Assembly: GCF_032586235.1 (NCBI RefSeq)
Contig: NZ_JAWHTD010000001.1
Span: forward strand, 1 to 64,000
DNA: 64,000 bases
Source of the DNA: Aestuariicoccus sp032586235
GTDB taxonomy: Bacteria; Pseudomonadota; Alphaproteobacteria; Rhodobacterales; Rhodobacteraceae
Reading direction: 5' to 3'
In this document: piece by piece, positions 1 to 11,320 of the stretch
Numbering within the stretch: position 1 is the stretch's first letter
Layout: each line of letters begins with the position of its first letter
Notes under the pieces: generated by a model
Seen by the model: only the letters and a program-made list of their open reading frames with translations
Told to the model about the DNA's origin: nothing
Databases searched by the model: none
Position numbers and translations under genes: made by a program

Positions 1-65
1 CCGAAGACATCGTACTTCAGTACCTCGAACAGCATATCGCCGATCCTACCGGCGCCAGCCGGTAG
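1..65 (+). CDS. C-terminal fragment of an unknown protein (5' end outside window)
   Basis: The frame beginning at base 3 reads as a plausible protein tail (EDIVLQYLEQHIADP, then TGASR) and ends at a TAG at 63-65. The stop lies only 4 bases before the convergent stop of the M48 protease gene, which is the tight tail-to-tail packing seen elsewhere in the window. Only about 20 residues are visible, so no family can be named and the frame could be fortuitous. Confidence 0.35.
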   Translation, partial: EDIVLQYLEQHIADPTGASR

Positions 66-69
66 TGGT

Positions 70-1194
70 TCAGTCGCAAATGTTCCGGAAGGCGGCCCAT
101 TCCGCCGCATCCAGCACCGGCGTGGCGGTGAAACCGGCGGGCGTGGCGGCGCGGGCCTCCGCGATGCGGTCGGCCAGCGCGGGATGCGACATCAGATGCG
201 CCAGCAGGCCCTCGGGTTCGCCGCCGCGCGCCCGCAGCCGTTCGAACATCCGCCCCAACGCCTCGGGCGCCAGCCCGGCGGACAAAAGCAGATCGTGGGC
301 AAAGGCATCGGCGCCGGTCTCGGCTTCCTGGCTGTATTGCGCCTCGATCAGCCGTTCGGCCAGCACCAGCACCATCGCCCCGCCCGCGAAATCCCCGAAG
401 AGCAGCCCCAGCACCCCGATCGACCCCGCCGAGCGCAGCGCGTGCCGCGTGGGGTCGCGGCTGACCACGTGACCCACCTCATGCGCCAGCACCGCGGCGA
501 CCTCGTCGGGGGCCTCGGCGGCGTCGATCAGGCCGCGGAAGAGCACCACATACCCCCCCGGCAGCGCAAAGGCGTTGACCATGTCGTGATCCAGCACGCT
601 GACCGTCAGGTCGTGCTGCAGGTCCAGTTGGTCGGCCAGCCGCGCCTCCACCCTGCGCAACCCGGCCAGACCGGCCTCATTGGTGCAGAACGGCACCGGC
701 GCGACCCCGCTGTCGCCCAAGGCCTCGCGGATCTGGTTCAGCGTCACCTCGCCAAGCGCGCGCTCGCCCTCGGGCGGGATGTAATTGGCCAGCTGGTCCG
801 CCATGCGCGGCACCAGAACGCCGACGATCAGCGCGACCGAAGCAATGGCGGCCATGGCCCAGAGCGCCAACCGCCGCCGCCCGGTCACCGGCGCGGCGCG
901 GTCGGCCTCGGGCAGGCGCGGCAGCAGCGCGCGGTCTTGCAGGATCACCCGGGCCAGCGGATCGTCGCGGTGGCGGATCACCAGGATGTCGCGTCGGGCC
1001 TGATCCGGCACTTCGCGGATGTCGGCCAGCGGCCAGGTCAGGCGGACGGCGCCTCCGATCTCGACCGAAAGACAGCGCGCCTCTTCGTCGACCCGCGCCA
1101 TGGCCGCCTGCGGCGCTGCGGATTGCCCGTCAAAGAGCGTGGCGGGGGCGGCGAATTCCGGCGCGCGCGCGCCGACGTGGAGGATCATGCTCAT
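70..1194 (-). CDS. M48 family metalloprotease with one membrane segment
   Basis: 374 residues. A zinc-protease motif HEVGH lies near residues 238-242, preceded by NAFALPGG (about 207-214), an arrangement typical of M48 (HtpX/Oma1/BepA-like) peptidases. A further acidic ligand candidate lies in the EAETGADAFA stretch. One hydrophobic segment near 109-129 places the C-terminal catalytic domain on one face of the inner membrane; the N-terminal 100 residues are a non-catalytic domain. The start at 1194 overlaps the stop of the upstream DUF898 gene (ATGA), so the two are probably translationally coupled. Family knowledge suggests membrane or envelope protein quality control; the substrate is unknown. 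Confidence 0.85.
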   Translation of the reverse strand: MSMILHVGARAPEFAAPATLFDGQSAAPQAAMARVDEEARCLSVEIGGAVRLTWPLADIREVPDQARRDILVIRHRDDPLARVILQDRALLPRLPEADRAAPVTGRRRLALWAMAAIASVALIVGVLVPRMADQLANYIPPEGERALGEVTLNQIREALGDSGVAPVPFCTNEAGLAGLRRVEARLADQLDLQHDLTVSVLDHDMVNAFALPGGYVVLFRGLIDAAEAPDEVAAVLAHEVGHVVSRDPTRHALRSAGSIGVLGLLFGDFAGGAMVLVLAERLIEAQYSQEAETGADAFAHDLLLSAGLAPEALGRMFERLRARGGEPEGLLAHLMSHPALADRIAEARAATPAGFTATPVLDAAEWAAFRNICD

Positions 1195-2468
1195 ATCGAC
1201 GCCCCCACATCCAGCGCCTCGGCAAAGCCCTCGGCCTCGGTATGTTCGTCGCGCGGCCGCTGGCGCACCGACACCAGCGCCCCGGGCGACGTGACCGCCA
1301 GCCCCAGCGCGTAATGCCGCGTCACCGGCAAGGTGATCAACGCATGGGTCAGCGCCGACCAGAGCAGGAACACCGAGAAATAGATGACCACCGACAGCGC
1401 GATCAGCGCGTAGCGGCTGGCGTTCCCCAGCGTCTCCATCCCGGCGCCAGCGTCGAAATGCAGGGTCACATCCGCCCCAATCAGCAGTACCCCGATCAGC
1501 ACGACGCTCGTGACAAGGGCGAAGATCGCCAACCCGGACAGCACATAGCCCAAGACGTGGATCATCAGCACCCGGAACGGGCTGGCCTTCAGGCGCAGCC
1601 CGGCCCCCTCCAGCGTCTTGGCCCCGGTCAGACGGCGCAGCGTCTCGACCCGGTAATAGGCCAGCCCGTAAAGCCCGACCAACCCGGCCAGAACCGCGAT
1701 GCCCGTGCCAAGCGGAATATTGCCGGCATAGAAAACACCTGCGCCCACAGCACCCAGCCCGCCCGCGATGAAAAGCCACTTCATCGCCGGATAGAGCATC
1801 TGCCAGCGCCCGCCCTGCACCATGCGCGCATCGCCGAACCAGGTGCGGTCGGTCTTGTATTTTTCAAGCGCGAAGGTCATGCGCGGCCACAGCAGCCCGG
1901 CGCTGACAATCGTGATCAGCCAATGCACCAGCGCCCGGCCGGCATAGCCCCAGGCCCCCGGTTCCAGCCCGAACCGCATCCCGCGCCAGCGGGTGCGCGC
2001 TAGCACATAGCGCCGCGCGCGGTACTGCGCGTAGAACCACAGCGGGATAACACCCAGAAAGCTGAGCCCATAGGCAAAGCTGTTGCCCTGAAAGAGCGAG
2101 AAGCTGGCGAACATCAGCAGCAGGTTCACCACGCCGATGTAGAACGCCAGGATCACCACAGCGATCAGAAAGCCCAGCAGCTTTTCCATCGGGTCGCCCA
2201 CGTATTCCAGCGGGTGTCCACCGACGCGGATCGCCGACCAATACCAGCGCCTCAGCCGCGTCTTCATCCAGAACCGGTAGATCCCCAGCGTCAGCACCGT
2301 CAGCACACCGGTGCGCAGCGCCAGACCAAAGACACCCCGGCGGTTGCCGTGAAACGTGGTTCCCAGTCCCGGCGGTTCCGGCGCGGCGGCGGGCTCGGCC
2401 GGCGGTTCGGGCGCGCCCTCACCGGACGAGGCGCGCTCCCATGGTCCTGTCTTTTGCCCGTCGTCCAC
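1191..2468 (-). CDS. DUF898 (YjgN-like) family integral membrane protein
   Basis: 425 residues. A Pro/Ala/Glu-rich N-terminal tail of about 35 residues is followed by FHGNRRGVFGLALR, then repeated hydrophobic segments and the motif TLGIYRFWMKTRLRRW, which is characteristic of the DUF898/YjgN family. The molecular function of this family is unknown. It is the first gene of a two-gene unit with the M48 protease, overlapping it by 4 bases. In other bacteria DUF898 and M48 genes are often paired, so the membrane protein may be a partner or substrate of the protease (inference). Confidence 0.85.
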   Translation of the reverse strand: MDDGQKTGPWERASSGEGAPEPPAEPAAAPEPPGLGTTFHGNRRGVFGLALRTGVLTVLTLGIYRFWMKTRLRRWYWSAIRVGGHPLEYVGDPMEKLLGFLIAVVILAFYIGVVNLLLMFASFSLFQGNSFAYGLSFLGVIPLWFYAQYRARRYVLARTRWRGMRFGLEPGAWGYAGRALVHWLITIVSAGLLWPRMTFALEKYKTDRTWFGDARMVQGGRWQMLYPAMKWLFIAGGLGAVGAGVFYAGNIPLGTGIAVLAGLVGLYGLAYYRVETLRRLTGAKTLEGAGLRLKASPFRVLMIHVLGYVLSGLAIFALVTSVVLIGVLLIGADVTLHFDAGAGMETLGNASRYALIALSVVIYFSVFLLWSALTHALITLPVTRHYALGLAVTSPGALVSVRQRPRDEHTEAEGFAEALDVGASI

Positions 2469-2680
2469 TGCACGTCCCCGTTGACCGTCATGGCCACCCT
2501 ACAGCGGCAGGGGGCGCAAGGACATGCCCCGGAAACGAAAAAATCCTGTTGGAAAGCAAGGGGGGGCATCCCGGCGTGGGTGTGGGATTTCCCTGTCGGT
2601 CAGGCGTCTTCGCAGCGCACCGGGTGCATCTGTCCGTCTTTCAAACGGCTGGACGCGTCCAGTGTCGCGAACGACCCGGG

Positions 2681-3202
2681 CTACGTCCGAAACGGTATTG
2701 TTGCGCGGGCGTTCAACCTGTCGCCAGTCGCCTCGACCAATTCCAGCGCCTTGACCGTTCCGGTAATCGGCAGCGCCCCGATATCGGCCACGTCCAACCC
2801 TTCGATGACCGTTTGATCCGCGTTCGTCGCGACGGTCATGTGCGGTGCGTACGGCAGATCGGATCGCAGATCATGCCGGTGCGGCCCCTCGTAAAGCCGA
2901 CGGTGCAAGGCTGTCAGCGTCCGTGCCCCGCGGCCACAGGTCAGAAAGAGCTTGTGAGCCTTGTCAAACGGATCCCAGGCAACTTTGGTGCCGGAAAACG
3001 CGATGGTGAGTTTCGGGGTCGTGCGGGACACGTCCTCACAGAGCCCAAGGAGGGTGTCGGCGTCTTCCCGTCTCGATCCGAAAACCAGCGTGATATGCGG
3101 GCGAACCATCCTGGCCCTGTCGGGTTCGTGAAGGGATCGAAAACGGTCAATTCCTTGAGCAACGCCACGCTCGAACTCAGGATATGCCAACACATATATC
3201 AC
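2681..3202 (-). CDS. 2'-5' RNA ligase / 2H phosphoesterase superfamily protein
   Basis: 173 residues. Two HxT motifs, HITLVF at about 36-41 and HMTVAT at about 121-126, are the paired catalytic histidines of the 2H phosphoesterase fold (ThpR/LigT-like). Such enzymes open or close 2',3'-cyclic phosphates on RNA or nucleotides. The motif spacing and length fit the family; the exact substrate cannot be told. The start is a GTG with a weak ribosome-binding site, so it is uncertain. It lies downstream of parC on the same strand with a gap of about 120 bases. Its third-position G+C looks somewhat lower than that of its neighbours. Confidence 0.75.
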   Translation of the reverse strand: MIYVLAYPEFERGVAQGIDRFRSLHEPDRARMVRPHITLVFGSRREDADTLLGLCEDVSRTTPKLTIAFSGTKVAWDPFDKAHKLFLTCGRGARTLTALHRRLYEGPHRHDLRSDLPYAPHMTVATNADQTVIEGLDVADIGALPITGTVKALELVEATGDRLNARATIPFRT

Positions 3203-3320
3203 GGCGCGACATCAGAGCCATTCAGGCGGCTTCGCAACGGGAACGTCTTCGGCGGTGCCGGCCCGCCGCTTCGGGCGCGCTGGCCTTGGGTCGAAAGACA
3301 GAGGCAAAAGGCCTCGCCTG

Positions 3321-5636
<2,316 letters not shown>

Positions 5637-5785
5637 AGATCGTGTGATATGCGCTTCCCGACGCCCGGTAAAGCGACCGGGTGCGAAATTTTCACCGAAA
5701 TTCCCTTAGGGCGGGCTGGGGAATCGGCTACTCTTGGGGCATTCTCAAAGGTCCGGTTGCGGCCATCGTATTTTCCGGGGGGCGC

Positions 5786-6283
5786 ATGACCCGATTTATT
5801 TTACTGACGTTCGTCTTTCTGTTCTGGGCATTCTACGAGATGTCCGGCGGGGCGGGGTTCCAGCCGGGCACAGCCAGCCGTGAGATTGCCGATGACATCC
5901 CGGAGCCGGCCGTGACCCGCGCCGATACCGGCATGGTCGACCTCACCCGGCTGACACCGCCGACGCCGCTCCCCGACGTGGCGCTGGCCACCGCCCGGGC
6001 CGCACCCGTCGCCGCGCCAGTCCCGCCCACCGCACCGGCAGAGCCCGCCGCCGCTCCGGCGCCCGCAGAGGCCCCGGCGCGGGAGATTTGGCAAGTCACC
6101 GGCGCCCGCGTCAACCTTCGCGCAGGGCCGGGCACGCGGTACCAGGTCGTCACCCAGCTGCGCCGCGGCGACGGCGTCACCATCCTCAGCGATCCCGGCG
6201 GCGGCTGGGTCGAGCTGCGCGCGGTCGAGGGTGATCGGGTCGGCTGGATGTCGGCGAATTTCCTCGCGCTGGCGGCGGACTGA
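5786..6283 (+). CDS. secreted or membrane-anchored SH3-domain protein
   Basis: 165 residues. A hydrophobic N-terminus (MTRFILLTFVFLFWAFYEM) acts as signal or anchor, followed by a Pro/Ala-rich linker (about 60-105) and a bacterial SH3 domain near the C-terminus with ARVNLRAGPGTRYQVV and the closing GWMSANFL. Such SH3b domains usually bind peptidoglycan or other envelope partners. The start at 5786 is chosen because GGGGGG sits about 6 bases upstream and the hydrophobic segment then lies at the very N-terminus. It is divergent from parC. Confidence 0.8.
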   Translation: MTRFILLTFVFLFWAFYEMSGGAGFQPGTASREIADDIPEPAVTRADTGMVDLTRLTPPTPLPDVALATARAAPVAAPVPPTAPAEPAAAPAPAEAPAREIWQVTGARVNLRAGPGTRYQVVTQLRRGDGVTILSDPGGGWVELRAVEGDRVGWMSANFLALAAD

Positions 6284-6360
6284 CAAATCCGCTTGTCCAT
6301 GGCCGGTGAGCCGGGCAAAAGCCGGGGTCGGAGCGGTTCAACCGGCGCGGGCAGGCAAAC

Positions 6361-7188
6361 ATGCGGAAATCCATTCTCATTACCGGCTGTTCGTCGGGCA
6401 TCGGGTTCGATGCGGCGCAGGGGCTGCGCGACCGCGGCTGGCGCGTCTTCGCCTCTTGCCGCCAGCCCGAGGATTGCGCGCGCCTGGTCGACATGGGGTT
6501 CGAGGCCCCGCGCATCGACTATGCCGACGAGGCCAGCATCCAGGCGGGTCTCGCCGCGGTGCTGGAGGCCACGGGCGGCACGCTCGACGCGCTATTCAAC
6601 AACGGCGCCTTCGCGGTGCCCGGCGCGGTCGAGGATCTGCCCACCGACGCGCTCCGCGCGATCTTCGAGGCGAATGTCTTTGGCTGGCACAGCCTGACCC
6701 GCGCGGTGATCCCGGTGATGCGGGCGCAGGGGCACGGACGGGTGATCAACCATTCGTCGGTTCTGGGGCTGGTGTCGGCGCCGTGGCGCGGGGCCTATAA
6801 TGCGACCAAATACGCCACCGAGGCGCTGACCGACACGCTGCGGGTCGAGATGCACGACACCCCGATCCGCTTCATCGCGCTGAACACCGGGCCCGTGACC
6901 TCGGAGCTGCGCAAGAAGTCGATCCCCCATTTCGAACGCTGGATCGACTGGGAGGCCTCTCCCCGCGCCGAGCAATACCGCACCAGCCTGCTGGCGCGGC
7001 TTTACCGGTCGAACGGGCCGGACCGGTTCGAAAAGCCGCCCTCGGCGGTGACCGCCAAACTGATCCACGCGCTCGAACACCCGCGCCCCAGGCCGCGCTA
7101 TTACATCACCACGCCGACCTACCTGATGGGGGCCGCCCGTCGGCTCTTGCCGACCCGGACGCTCGACTGGATCCTCTCCAGAGGTTAG
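6361..7188 (+). CDS. SDR family NAD(P)-dependent oxidoreductase
   Basis: 275 residues. A Rossmann nucleotide-binding motif TGCSSGIG near residues 8-15, an NNGA-type motif (LFNNGAFAVPG) and the catalytic YNATK (YxxxK, with the Ser of INHSSVLG upstream) identify a classical short-chain dehydrogenase/reductase. The C-terminal extension past 230 is longer than in minimal SDRs and resembles 17-beta-hydroxysteroid or retinol dehydrogenase-like members. The substrate is not predictable. It follows the SH3 gene by 77 bases on the same strand. Confidence 0.88.
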   Translation: MRKSILITGCSSGIGFDAAQGLRDRGWRVFASCRQPEDCARLVDMGFEAPRIDYADEASIQAGLAAVLEATGGTLDALFNNGAFAVPGAVEDLPTDALRAIFEANVFGWHSLTRAVIPVMRAQGHGRVINHSSVLGLVSAPWRGAYNATKYATEALTDTLRVEMHDTPIRFIALNTGPVTSELRKKSIPHFERWIDWEASPRAEQYRTSLLARLYRSNGPDRFEKPPSAVTAKLIHALEHPRPRPRYYITTPTYLMGAARRLLPTRTLDWILSRG

Positions 7189-7231
7189 CGCGGCACGATC
7201 CCGGCCCGGCGCTGCGCCCGACCCACGCCCC

Positions 7232-8110
7232 TCAGGCGCGTGTGACCTGGTCGAAGAGGGCCATGAAGGCCGGCCAGGCGGCGGCGTCGGCGACGGTCTT
7301 GTCGCGGCAGAAAGCGTTGCAAAAGCCGAAGACGCGGCCTTCGATCCGGGCCAGATGGGTGACCGGCTTGCCCGAATAGGGGCAGGCGTCGTTTTCGGGT
7401 GTGCCGCTCTCGACCGGTGCGGCGGTCAGCGGTTCGGGGCCGGGCCAGGGGGCCGGGCTGTGATCCCGCTGGTAGCGTTGTAACGTGGCGCCGCCGGCCA
7501 GCCCCATGGCGCGCCAGCAGCGGAAGGCCGGGTCGGCGAGGTGGCGCGCGACATAGGCCTGCGCAGGCTCGTCCACCGGCAGGCCGTAGCCCGCGATGCG
7601 CGCGGCCACGGGCGCATAGACCGCATCGGCCACACTGTAGCCGCCACAAAGCCAGGGGCCGCCGCTCTGTGTCAGCGCATGATCCCAGAGCGCGGCGATC
7701 CGGGCGACATCCGCCCGCACCGCGGTCGAGGGGCGGACCCCGGTATAAGCGGTGCGCAGGTTCATCGGGCAATCGTTGCGCAGGTCCGCAATGCCCGAAT
7801 GCATCTCCGCCGCCAGGCTGCGGGCCAGGGCGCGCAGCCTGGGGTCCTGGGGCCAGAGCCCGGCCTCGGGGAAACGGCTGGCGAGCTCTTCGGCGATGGC
7901 GAGGCTGTCCCAGACGACCGCGCCGTCCTCGGTCACCATGGCGGGCACGGTGCGCGCGGGGGCAAGGGCGGTCATATGGTCGGCAACGCTGCCCTGGTCG
8001 AACGGGACCCGCTTGGTCCGGACCGCAAGGCCGAACCGTTCGAAAAACAGCCAGCCGCGCAGCGACCAGCTGGAATAGATGTAATCGCCGATGAAAAGCG
8101 TCGCCGTCAT
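7232..8110 (-). CDS. glutathione S-transferase family protein with extra C-terminal Cys-rich domain
   Basis: 292 residues from the ATG at 8110. The N-terminal thioredoxin-like half contains YIYSSWSLRGW and the cis-Pro VPAMV; the helical half (about 85-215) includes GGYSVADAVYAPV, typical of GST C-domains. After about residue 245 an added segment carries CPYSG and FGFCNAFCRDK, a Cys pattern reminiscent of YHS/TRASH-like metal-binding modules. A GST normally ends at 210-230 residues, so this is an extension or fusion. It is divergent from rpoH and shares a 226-base promoter region with it. Confidence 0.82.
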   Translation of the reverse strand: MTATLFIGDYIYSSWSLRGWLFFERFGLAVRTKRVPFDQGSVADHMTALAPARTVPAMVTEDGAVVWDSLAIAEELASRFPEAGLWPQDPRLRALARSLAAEMHSGIADLRNDCPMNLRTAYTGVRPSTAVRADVARIAALWDHALTQSGGPWLCGGYSVADAVYAPVAARIAGYGLPVDEPAQAYVARHLADPAFRCWRAMGLAGGATLQRYQRDHSPAPWPGPEPLTAAPVESGTPENDACPYSGKPVTHLARIEGRVFGFCNAFCRDKTVADAAAWPAFMALFDQVTRA

Positions 8111-8254
8111 GGGGCCAATCCTTTTGCGTTTCCAGACCGCTACCGCACCCCGGACCGCCTTGTGAAACGTTGATTTGTTATGGGGCTCTTCACCCTTCGT
8201 TATGCGTTTCTTGCGAAAGGCAAGTGGGATTTGAAACTTTTTTGCAACCGCTGG

Positions 8255-8284
8255 TGATCCGCTGACGTTTACCCTCCGTAGACA
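8255..8284 (+). promoter_or_regulatory. candidate ECF (RpoE-type) promoter of rpoH
   Basis: TGATCC at 8255-8260 is followed by an 18-base spacer and TAGACA at 8279-8284. In Rhodobacter sphaeroides the ECF sigma factor RpoE recognises a TGATCC-like -35 with a TAAG-like -10 at this kind of spacing and drives rpoHII (recalled, not checked). The start codon lies 52 bases downstream. The -10 match is imperfect. Confidence 0.5.
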
Positions 8285-8336
8285 TCCATAAGCGCCGATA
8301 AAAAGCCGTAAGGCACATGACAGCTGGGGAGCGACC

Positions 8337-9215
8337 ATGGCACTTGACGCATTCAACGACCAGACTTTGTCCCGCCGGGCCATGAAGGCCGAATTGCTGG
8401 ACGCGGAAACCGAATTGAAACTGGCTTATGCCTGGCGGGACCAACGGGACGAGGCGGCGCTGCACCGCCTCATCACCGCCTACATGCGGCTGGCGATCTC
8501 GATGGCGTCCAAATTCAAGCGCTACGGCGCGCCGATGAACGACCTCATTCAAGAGGCCGGGCTGGGCCTGATGAAGGCCGCCGACAAGTTCGACCCGGAT
8601 CGCGGCGTGCGCTTTTCGACCTACGCGGTGTGGTGGATCAAGGCCAGCATCCAGGATTACGTGATGCGCAACTGGTCGATGGTGCGCACCGGCAGCACGT
8701 CGTCGCAGAAATCGCTTTTCTTCAACATGCGCCGGGTCCAGGCCCGGCTGGAGCGTGAGGCGGCAGCGGCCGGCGAAACGCTGGACCGGCACCAGCTGCG
8801 GCAGATGATCTCGACCGAGATCGGCGTGCCGCTCCACGATGTCGAGATGATGGAAGGGCGGCTTTCGGGCTCGGATTATTCGCTGAACGCCACGCAATCC
8901 GTCGAAGACGAGGGGCGCGAATGGATCGACGCGCTGGAGGATGACGGCGCGCAGGCCGCCGAGATCGTCGAGGAAAGCCACGACCGCGAGCAGCTTCGCG
9001 ACTGGCTGGTGACGGCGCTGAATGGCCTGAACGACCGCGAACGCTTTATCGTGCGCGAGCGCAAGCTGCGCGACGACGCCCGCACGCTTGAAAGCCTCGG
9101 CAACGAGCTGGGCCTGTCGAAAGAGCGGGTGCGCCAGCTCGAAGCGGCGGCCTTCGTCAAGATGCGCAAATCGCTTGAGGCGCAATCGCGCGAGGTGCAA
9201 CACTTCCTCGCATGA
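8337..9215 (+). CDS. rpoH: RNA polymerase sigma factor RpoH (RpoHII type)
   Basis: 292 residues. Region 2 (about 40-110, with DLIQEAGLGLMKAADKFDP and VRFSTYAVWWIK) and region 4 (about 220-285, with a helix-turn-helix LGLSKERVRQLE) are present. The stretch SSQKSLFFNMRR (about 122-133) is the RpoH box that distinguishes heat-shock sigma factors from RpoD. Rhodobacteraceae carry two RpoH paralogues; the N-terminus here resembles RpoHII, linked in R. sphaeroides to singlet-oxygen stress. The ribosome-binding site GGGGAG fits the ATG at 8337. The stop overlaps the next start by 4 bases. Confidence 0.92.
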   Translation: MALDAFNDQTLSRRAMKAELLDAETELKLAYAWRDQRDEAALHRLITAYMRLAISMASKFKRYGAPMNDLIQEAGLGLMKAADKFDPDRGVRFSTYAVWWIKASIQDYVMRNWSMVRTGSTSSQKSLFFNMRRVQARLEREAAAAGETLDRHQLRQMISTEIGVPLHDVEMMEGRLSGSDYSLNATQSVEDEGREWIDALEDDGAQAAEIVEESHDREQLRDWLVTALNGLNDRERFIVRERKLRDDARTLESLGNELGLSKERVRQLEAAAFVKMRKSLEAQSREVQHFLA

Positions 9216-9994
9216 GGTTCTTCTTTGCCCTTTTTGTTCTGATCGCCCCCGCAGCCTATGCTGACGGGGGCGATTTGCCGTCGGCGGATGTGCTGTTTCT
9301 TGGCGAACAGCACGACAACCCTGCCCACCATGCGCGCCAGGCCGCCATCGTGGCGGACGTTCGGCCTGCGGCGCTGGTGTTCGAGATGCTGACGCCCGAC
9401 CAGGCCGGGCGCGTGACGTCTGGTCTTTTGGCTGACCAGCAAGCGCTGGAAACCACGCTGGGCTGGCGCGACAGCGGCTGGCCCGATTTCGCCATGTACT
9501 ACCCGATTTTCACAGCCGCGCCCGGGGCACGTATCTACGGCGCCGCGGTCCCGCGGGAGCGGGCGCGGGCGGTGATGTCCGACGGGATCCTGGCGGTGTT
9601 CGGCGACGATGCCGATGCCTACGGGCTGTCCGATCCTCTGCCCGCAGATCAGCAGGCCACGCGCGAGGCGCTGCAGCTCGAGGCGCATTGCGACGCCATG
9701 CCCGAGGAAATGCTGCCGATGATGGTAGACATCCAGCGCCTGCGCGACGCGCGCCTGGCGCAGGAGGCGCTGCGCGCGTTGCAGGATACCGGCGGGCCGG
9801 TCGCCGTGATCACTGGCAACGGCCATGCCCGGCTGGACTGGGGCGCACCAGCGGCGCTGTCCCGGGTCGCGCCCGGGGTCAGCCTCTTCGCGCTTGGTCA
9901 GGGCGAAGAGGCGCGCGCGCCCGATGGCAGCTTCGACCGGGTCGAGACGACGGCGGGCGTGGATCGCGGCGATCCCTGCGCCGCCTTCCGGTAA
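9212..9994 (+). CDS. ChaN-like (haem-binding uptake) family protein
   Basis: 260 residues. A signal peptide (MRFFFALFVLIAPAAYA) precedes a domain with FLGEQHDNPAHH near the N-terminus and GNGHARLDWG near the end, the conserved blocks of the ChaN/DUF399 family, whose studied member binds haem. The protein is probably periplasmic. No lipobox cysteine is visible, unlike the lipoprotein ChaN. It overlaps the rpoH stop by 4 bases and is likely co-transcribed, so it may belong to the stress regulon. Confidence 0.78.
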   Translation: MRFFFALFVLIAPAAYADGGDLPSADVLFLGEQHDNPAHHARQAAIVADVRPAALVFEMLTPDQAGRVTSGLLADQQALETTLGWRDSGWPDFAMYYPIFTAAPGARIYGAAVPRERARAVMSDGILAVFGDDADAYGLSDPLPADQQATREALQLEAHCDAMPEEMLPMMVDIQRLRDARLAQEALRALQDTGGPVAVITGNGHARLDWGAPAALSRVAPGVSLFALGQGEEARAPDGSFDRVETTAGVDRGDPCAAFR

Positions 9995-10080
9995 GGCGCG
10001 GCGCACCGTGGCGTCATGAGGTCTTGCGGCCCGCGCACCTGCGCGCGTAGGGTCGGCGCGGGTTTTAAGGGAAGCCGAAG

Positions 10081-11280
10081 ATGCTGTCGGGCCGACGTAT
10101 CCTGTTGATCATCGGGGGCGGAATCGCCGCCTACAAGACGCTGGACCTGATCCGGCGCCTGCGCGAACGCGGCGCGGCGGTGACGCCGGTGCTGACCCGC
10201 GCGGCAGGTGAATTCGTCACGCCGCTGAGTGTGTCGGCCTTGGCGGGCGAGAAGGTCTATACCGATCTCTTCGACCTGACCGACGAGGCCGAGATGGGCC
10301 ATATCCAACTAAGCCGTGTCGCCGACCTGGTGCTGGTCGCCCCGGCGACGGCGGATCTGATGGCCAAGATGGCCCACGGGCTGGCGGGCGATCTGGCCAG
10401 CACGCTTTTGCTGGCGACCGACACGCCGGTGATGATCGCGCCGGCGATGAATGTCCGCATGTGGGAGCACCCAGCGACCCAGCGCAACCTGGCCGTTCTG
10501 CGCGGCGACGGCGTGGCCGTTGTCGGCCCCAACGAAGGCGACATGGCCTGCGGCGAATTCGGCCCGGGCCGCATGTCCGAACCGCTCGAGATCGTGGCGG
10601 CCGTCGGCGCGGCGTTGTCGGACGGGCCGCTGAGGGGACGCCGCGTGGTGTTGACCTCGGGCCCCACGCACGAACCCATCGACCCGGTGCGCTATATCGC
10701 CAACCGCTCTTCGGGCGCGCAGGGCACCGCCATCGCGGCGGCGCTGCGCGATCTCGGGGCCGAGGTGATCTTTGTCACCGGCCCGGCCGAGGTGCCCCCG
10801 CCCGAAGGCGTCGAGGTGGTCGCGGTGCAATCGGCCCGGCAGATGCGCGATGCGGTGCTGGCCGCGCTGCCGGCGGATGCGGGCATCTTCGCCGCCGCCG
10901 TGGCCGACTGGCGCGTCGCGCACCCGTCGGACAGCAAGCTCAAGAAGACCAAGGGCGGCCTGCCGGTGCTGGAGTTTGCCGAGAACCCCGACATCCTGGC
11001 CGAGGTGGCGCAGATGGGCGCGGGGAGGCCCGCGCTGGTGGTGGGCTTCGCCGCCGAGACCGACGACGTGATCGCCAACGCGACCGCCAAGCGACAGAGC
11101 AAGGGCTGCGACTGGATCGTCGCCAACGACGTCAGCCCGGCCACGGGCATCATGGGCGGCGCGGAAAACGCCGTGACGCTGATTTCCGGCGACGGGGCCG
11201 AGGATTGGCCGCGCATGGGCAAGACCGAGGTGGCCCGGCGTCTGGCCAGCCGCATCGCCGAGGCCTTGGGGGAGCGGTGA
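10081..11280 (+). CDS. coaBC: bifunctional phosphopantothenoylcysteine decarboxylase / phosphopantothenate-cysteine ligase
   Basis: 399 residues. The N-terminal flavoprotein CoaC domain (about 1-180) has GGGIAAYKTLDLIRRLRERG, the histidine of GHIQLSR, PAMNVRMWEHP and MACGEFGPGRM. The C-terminal CoaB domain (about 185-399) has SGPTHEPIDPVRYIANRSSG and the lysine motif KLKKTKGG. It performs two consecutive steps of coenzyme A synthesis, joining cysteine to 4'-phosphopantothenate and then decarboxylating. It is the first gene of a same-strand group with dut and a moeB-like gene; coaBC-dut adjacency is common in proteobacteria. Confidence 0.95.
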   Translation: MLSGRRILLIIGGGIAAYKTLDLIRRLRERGAAVTPVLTRAAGEFVTPLSVSALAGEKVYTDLFDLTDEAEMGHIQLSRVADLVLVAPATADLMAKMAHGLAGDLASTLLLATDTPVMIAPAMNVRMWEHPATQRNLAVLRGDGVAVVGPNEGDMACGEFGPGRMSEPLEIVAAVGAALSDGPLRGRRVVLTSGPTHEPIDPVRYIANRSSGAQGTAIAAALRDLGAEVIFVTGPAEVPPPEGVEVVAVQSARQMRDAVLAALPADAGIFAAAVADWRVAHPSDSKLKKTKGGLPVLEFAENPDILAEVAQMGAGRPALVVGFAAETDDVIANATAKRQSKGCDWIVANDVSPATGIMGGAENAVTLISGDGAEDWPRMGKTEVARRLASRIAEALGER

Positions 11281-11320
11281 CGGCGCGCGCCGGATCGCAT
11301 AACAGGCAGAATGACAGGAG

